7,080 nt of DNA from Bacilli bacterium (GTDB lineage: Bacteria; Bacillota_I; Bacilli_A; ML615J-28; CAG-313): assembly GCA_900770645.1 (NCBI GenBank), contig CAAGKY010000185.1, positions 1 through 7,080 on the forward strand, in the 5' to 3' direction. The translations under genes and the position numbers were made by a program. This document shows, piece after piece, positions 5,366-7,080 of the stretch. Under the pieces are notes generated by a model. That model saw only the letters and a program-made list of their open reading frames with translations, was not told the DNA's origin and searched no databases. The stretch's first letter is position 1, and every line of letters starts with the position of its first letter.

Positions 5366-5442
5366 TATTCATCACCCCTAAAATCTATAATAGCTAAAAT
5401 TAAAACTATTATTACTAAAAATAAAATTAACATTTTCATCAT
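5365..5442 (-). CDS. Single-helix membrane micropeptide (25 aa)
   Basis: A perfect ribosome site (AGGAGGTAGATAAAT, then ATG at 5442) precedes 25 codons ending in TAA. The product begins MMKM, runs through about 15 Leu, Ile, Val and Phe residues, and ends in the charged tail DFRGDE. It would span the membrane once, most likely with the C-terminal tail outside by the positive-inside rule, although the single N-terminal Lys makes this weak. The stop overlaps the next start (TAATG), and its own ribosome site overlaps the stop of the preceding membrane peptide, so three genes are stitched together. Possible roles include a membrane anchor for replication or a small toxin-like or superinfection peptide; none can be shown. 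Confidence 0.72.
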   Translation of the reverse strand: MMKMLILFLVIIVLILAIIDFRGDE

Positions 5443-5448
5443 ATTTAT

Positions 5449-5550
5449 CTACCTCCTATTTATCAATTCTTTTAATTTAATTAAACCAATACTAATTATT
5501 ATTAAAATTATTATTAGTATTATTCCTAATATTAATCCTATTATATCCAT
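5449..5550 (-). CDS. Single-helix membrane micropeptide (33 aa)
   Basis: The ATG at 5550 follows GAGGTTGAAAAAGTAAA and comes one base after the stop of the glycosyltransferase-like gene. Residues 2-24 (MDIIGLILGIILIII and onward) are almost entirely Ile, Leu and Gly, a clear transmembrane helix. The tail KLKELINRR is basic and should stay in the cytoplasm, giving an N-out, C-in orientation. The TAG stop falls within the AGGAGGTAGAT ribosome site of the next micropeptide. With its neighbour it forms a tandem pair of tiny membrane proteins of possibly opposite orientation. Function unknown; a holin-like, antiholin-like or membrane-targeting role is possible. Confidence 0.7.
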   Translation of the reverse strand: MDIIGLILGIILIIILIIISIGLIKLKELINRR

Positions 5551-5551
5551 T

Positions 5552-6208
5552 TTACTTTTTCAACCTCTTTTCTAAATCTTTAATCAGATTATCCTCATTC
5601 CAATAATAAGCTCTTACTTGCTGTCCTTCATATGCTCTTTTGTTTACTGATGAACCACCTATTAAATAATCAACATGATCTACTAAACAAGGTTTACAGT
5701 TATATATCTTTAAATTAGGATAATTATCTAAAATAAAGTTATAAAACATCATATCATCATTTTTACCTGATTCAATTAAGTCTTTATATTTAATATGCGT
5801 TTCAGGATTATAGAACCATTTAATAAACTCATCACTGTATTTTTTAGGTATAAAGATACATGGAAAACTCATAAACATAAACTTTGGAATTGTAAATCCG
5901 ATACATAAAGTTGAACCTGTATTAAAATCATAATGTACGAATCCACAAACTATAGTTTTTAAATAATCTAGAACTTCCGTTTTTGCTTTAAACTCACTTG
6001 ATATTATTACATCATCTTGTAAATGCCAAGTATCACCTTCGACTAGTTCTAAACTTTTTAACCAACTCTTCAAGTTACCTATTCCTTCTCTATCTGATAT
6101 TATTTTAATATCTTCTCTAGGAATCCCCTGCTTAATCATAGAGGGTACTAAATAATTTAATACATACCATTCTCTTTTAGGATAAGTATGTATCATGAAC
6201 TTACTCAT
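5552..6208 (-). CDS. GT-A glycosyltransferase-like protein
   Basis: This 218-aa soluble protein has the layout of a small nucleotide-sugar glycosyltransferase. It opens with a strand-helix unit (FMIHTYPKREWYVLNYLVPSM) and a second strand, EDIKIISD (32-39). A central strand ends in WHLQDDVII (61-69), where Asp65-Asp66 sit where the metal-binding DxD motif is expected. KNDDMMFYNFI (149-159) could carry the catalytic acid, and a C-terminal DHVDYLIGG (177-185) is reminiscent of a donor-site loop. There is no signal peptide or membrane helix. The start at 6208 overlaps the upstream stop (TAATG). In an early operon, substrates could be phage DNA bases, a host protein or a cell-surface precursor. 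The fold is inferred from motifs; the sugar and acceptor are unknown. Confidence 0.68.
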   Translation of the reverse strand: MSKFMIHTYPKREWYVLNYLVPSMIKQGIPREDIKIISDREGIGNLKSWLKSLELVEGDTWHLQDDVIISSEFKAKTEVLDYLKTIVCGFVHYDFNTGSTLCIGFTIPKFMFMSFPCIFIPKKYSDEFIKWFYNPETHIKYKDLIESGKNDDMMFYNFILDNYPNLKIYNCKPCLVDHVDYLIGGSSVNKRAYEGQQVRAYYWNEDNLIKDLEKRLKK

Positions 6209-6426
6209 TATCTACACCTTCTCTCGTTAGTATGATCCATAGCACATTGAAGAGTACAACCATATGTATTTATCTGATAGTTCTCTATCATTCTAATAAG
6301 TTCATCTAAATCTTTATACCTTCCATGTGTACTGGAAAAATAATACCTGAACTTATCTCTTGCAGATATAGGATAGTCCTTATATTTTTCAAAATATAAT
6401 AATTGTTTAAATTTATCTAATGTCAT
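6208..6426 (-). CDS. Small Cys-containing early protein (72 aa)
   Basis: The ATG at 6426 overlaps the preceding stop as ATGA and has AAGGAT six bases upstream. The stop overlaps the start of the glycosyltransferase-like gene (TAATG). Residues 1-45 look helical, with many aromatic and charged residues (MTLDKFKQLLYFEKYKDY, DKFRYYF, DLDELIRMIENY). The C-terminus carries Cys57, Cys61, His65 and Cys71, a C-x3-C-x3-H-x5-C array that could bind a metal, though the spacing matches no zinc finger I recognise. Tight coupling suggests coordinated production with the glycosyltransferase-like protein. Function unknown. Confidence 0.75.
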   Translation of the reverse strand: MTLDKFKQLLYFEKYKDYPISARDKFRYYFSSTHGRYKDLDELIRMIENYQINTYGCTLQCAMDHTNERRCR

Positions 6427-6575
6427 GATATATCCTTATTCTTCTTTAAATCTATTAGCATATCAATTTGACTTGCTGTAAGTTTTATTCTTCCTTGCAT
6501 AAAACTATATAATATTTGTTCTGGAGTTCTTACTCTTAACAATGCCCTTAATTCTTTTTGTGTTAATGTTTTCAT
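6423..6575 (-). CDS. Small helical early protein (50 aa)
   Basis: This ORF links its neighbours: its ATG at 6575 shares one base with the stop before it, and its TGA overlaps the next ATG. GGGAG lies 11 bases upstream of the start, and coupling probably helps initiation. The protein begins MKTLTQKELRALLRV and has three likely helices: 4-14, 17-27 (TPEQILYSFMQG) and 33-45 (TASQIDMLIDLKK). It is basic. The small trihelical, Arg- and Lys-rich form would suit a DNA-binding or host-factor-binding protein, but no helix-turn-helix signature is clear enough to name. Function unknown. Confidence 0.75.
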   Translation of the reverse strand: MKTLTQKELRALLRVRTPEQILYSFMQGRIKLTASQIDMLIDLKKNKDIS

Positions 6576-6739
6576 TATTTACTTAACTCCCTCATACACC
6601 AGTTGTAAGTGTTACCACCCTCAACACAATTATTAACAACTTTCTTATTCCAATTATTCAAAAGTTTAATAGACAAGATAATTAAAATACTTACTAGAAC
6701 TAATAGAACAACCTTAACCCATAATCTTAATCTTTTCAT
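6575..6739 (-). CDS. Membrane-anchored peptide with two extracytoplasmic cysteines (54 aa)
   Basis: This is the first gene of the leftward early transcript, with ATG at 6739 after AGGAAGGTAGATTAAA. A basic N-terminus (MKRLRLWVK) leads into a hydrophobic helix (about 8-26, VVLLVLVSILIILSI), a classic signal anchor without a lipobox or obvious cleavage site. The remaining 28 residues would face outside and contain Cys38 and Cys48 in CVEGGNTYNWC, which could form a disulfide. Being first in the early operon, it would be made in high amounts right after infection. A role at the host envelope, such as superinfection exclusion or modulating the wall machinery, is plausible but unproven. It ends in TAA overlapping the next ATG. 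Confidence 0.78.
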   Translation of the reverse strand: MKRLRLWVKVVLLVLVSILIILSIKLLNNWNKKVVNNCVEGGNTYNWCMRELSK

Positions 6740-6772
6740 TTTAATCTACCTTCCTTGCCTCTTTGCATTTTA

Positions 6773-6801
6773 ATATTAACATATAGAAAATAGTTTGTCA
6801 A
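6773..6801 (-). promoter_or_regulatory. Early leftward promoter
   Basis: The minus strand has a perfect TTGACA (6801-6796), a 17-base spacer and TAATAT (6778-6773), with TG one base upstream of the -10. The predicted start is near 6766, leaving a leader of about 27 bases with the AGGAAGG ribosome site. The strong -35 fits an early promoter used by unmodified host RNA polymerase, comparable to phi29 A2b/A2c. It appears to be the main promoter for the whole leftward operon. Confidence 0.88.
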
Positions 6802-6844
6802 TACTTTTTTAATAACTTTTTTAAAAAATTTTACAAAAAGTGTA
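6802..6844. promoter_or_regulatory. Candidate p4-type operator with A/T tracts between divergent promoters
   Basis: The phi29 p4 consensus, as I remember it, is AACTTTTT, 15 bp, AAAATGTT. Here AACTTTTT (6814-6821) is followed after exactly 15 bp by AAAGTGTA (6837-6844), matching 8/8 and 6/8. An overlapping site, TACTTTTT (6802-6809), 15 bp and AAAATTTT (6825-6832), matches 7/8 and 7/8. T6, T6, A6 and A5 runs recur about every 11-13 bp, which predicts bent DNA. The block begins one base from the early -35 box and ends just before the late promoter, so a bound protein could repress one and activate the other. AT-rich composition raises the chance of false matches. Confidence 0.6.
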
Positions 6845-6847
6845 AAT

Positions 6848-6876
6848 TTGCTTTTTTCCTTATTTTATGCTATACT
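6848..6876 (+). promoter_or_regulatory. Late rightward promoter with weak -35
   Basis: The plus strand has TTGCTT (6848-6853), a 17-base spacer and TGCTATACT (6868-6876). The -10 is good and extended, while the -35 matches only 3 of 6. Phi29 late promoter A3 likewise has a good -10 and a poor -35 and needs p4. The predicted start near 6883 leaves only about a dozen bases before the ATG, with GGGTGA (6882-6887) as the ribosome site. Confidence 0.75.
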
Positions 6877-6894
6877 TTAATGGGTGAATAGAAA

Positions 6895-7080
6895 ATGACA
6901 GAGCAAATTATTATCTCTATTATTGGTGGATTATGTGTAGCTATTCCTAGTGTGTTATCGACTATATTTTCTAATAGAAAAAATTACTCTTTAATGTCCT
7001 ATAAAATAGAGCAGTTAGAAAATAAGGTATCTAAACATAATAACCTAATAGATAGAATGTATAAAGTTGAAATGAGATCG
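6895..7080 (+). CDS. Holin-like small membrane protein (5' part, runs off the window)
   Basis: This is the only rightward gene. The ATG at 6895 follows GGGTGAATAGAAA, and 62 codons are visible without a stop. A short N-terminus (MTEQ) leads into a transmembrane helix (IIISIIGGLCVAIPSVLSTIF, 5-25), then a basic turn (SNRKN) and a long amphipathic helix (YKIEQLENKVSKHNNLIDRMYKVE) with coiled-coil spacing. This is the pattern of small BhlA/XhlA-like phage holins and related lysis membrane proteins of Gram-positive phages: N-terminal membrane helix, then a LENKV-type coiled coil with HNNLI.R.Y. It would form membrane lesions at the end of infection so that the endolysin can act. In phi29 the first late gene is structural, so its place right after the late promoter is different. 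Confidence 0.75.
   Translation, partial: MTEQIIISIIGGLCVAIPSVLSTIFSNRKNYSLMSYKIEQLENKVSKHNNLIDRMYKVEMRS

Noticed and set aside
1..7080. CRISPR array, insertion sequence or integrase
   Set aside because: No regularly spaced repeats, transposase motifs or recombinase genes were seen; the content fits a lytic phage.

Overview
This window is one end of the genome of a small, protein-primed (phi29-type) podovirus of a low-GC Gram-positive host. The DNA is strongly AT-rich, codons lean to AGA, ATA and TTA, and nearly every gene has a strong AGGAGG-like ribosome site. I infer a Clostridium-type host, by resemblance to the roughly 18-kb C. perfringens picovirus-like phages; no host gene is present to prove it. 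The diagnostic genes are a DNA packaging ATPase (gp16 type), a protein-primed family B DNA polymerase (579 aa; phi29 is about 575), a terminal protein (271 aa; phi29 is 266) and a homologue of the phi29 regulator p4. Position 1 starts with AAAA and lies 37 bp beyond the last gene, so it may be the physical genome end.

Layout. The early genes run leftward on the minus strand, from a promoter near 6773-6801 to a terminator at 12-39. In transcription order they are: a membrane-anchored Cys-containing peptide (6575-6739), a 50-aa protein, a 72-aa protein, a GT-A glycosyltransferase-like protein (5552-6208), two single-helix membrane micropeptides (5449-5550 and 5365-5442), a coiled-coil protein, a 68-aa protein, a gap with an 11-codon micro-ORF (4807-4842) and a 67-nt rod hairpin (4732-4798), a 55-aa protein, a 123-aa protein with an internal duplication, the p4-like regulator (3831-4142), the terminal protein, the DNA polymerase, a structured noncoding RNA (about 1088-1247) and the packaging ATPase. 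Most neighbours are coupled by ATGA, GTGA or TAATG overlaps. A rightward gene (holin-like, 6895 to the window end) diverges from the early block.

How it fits together. Terminal protein and polymerase replicate the linear genome. The RNA between polymerase and ATPase has its own extended -10 promoter and folds, by hand, into the phi29 pRNA architecture: a 25-bp outer helix with bulges, a three-way junction, and two hairpins with complementary loops (ACCA/UGGU). Its core is 117 nt, against about 120 nt for phi29 pRNA, and it lies next to the ATPase it would work with. The p4-like protein would act at the divergent early/late promoter region, where two overlapping sites match the p4 consensus as I remember it and the late promoter has an extended -10 but a poor -35. 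Functions of most small early genes are unknown; the micropeptides and the rod hairpin are the least explained parts.
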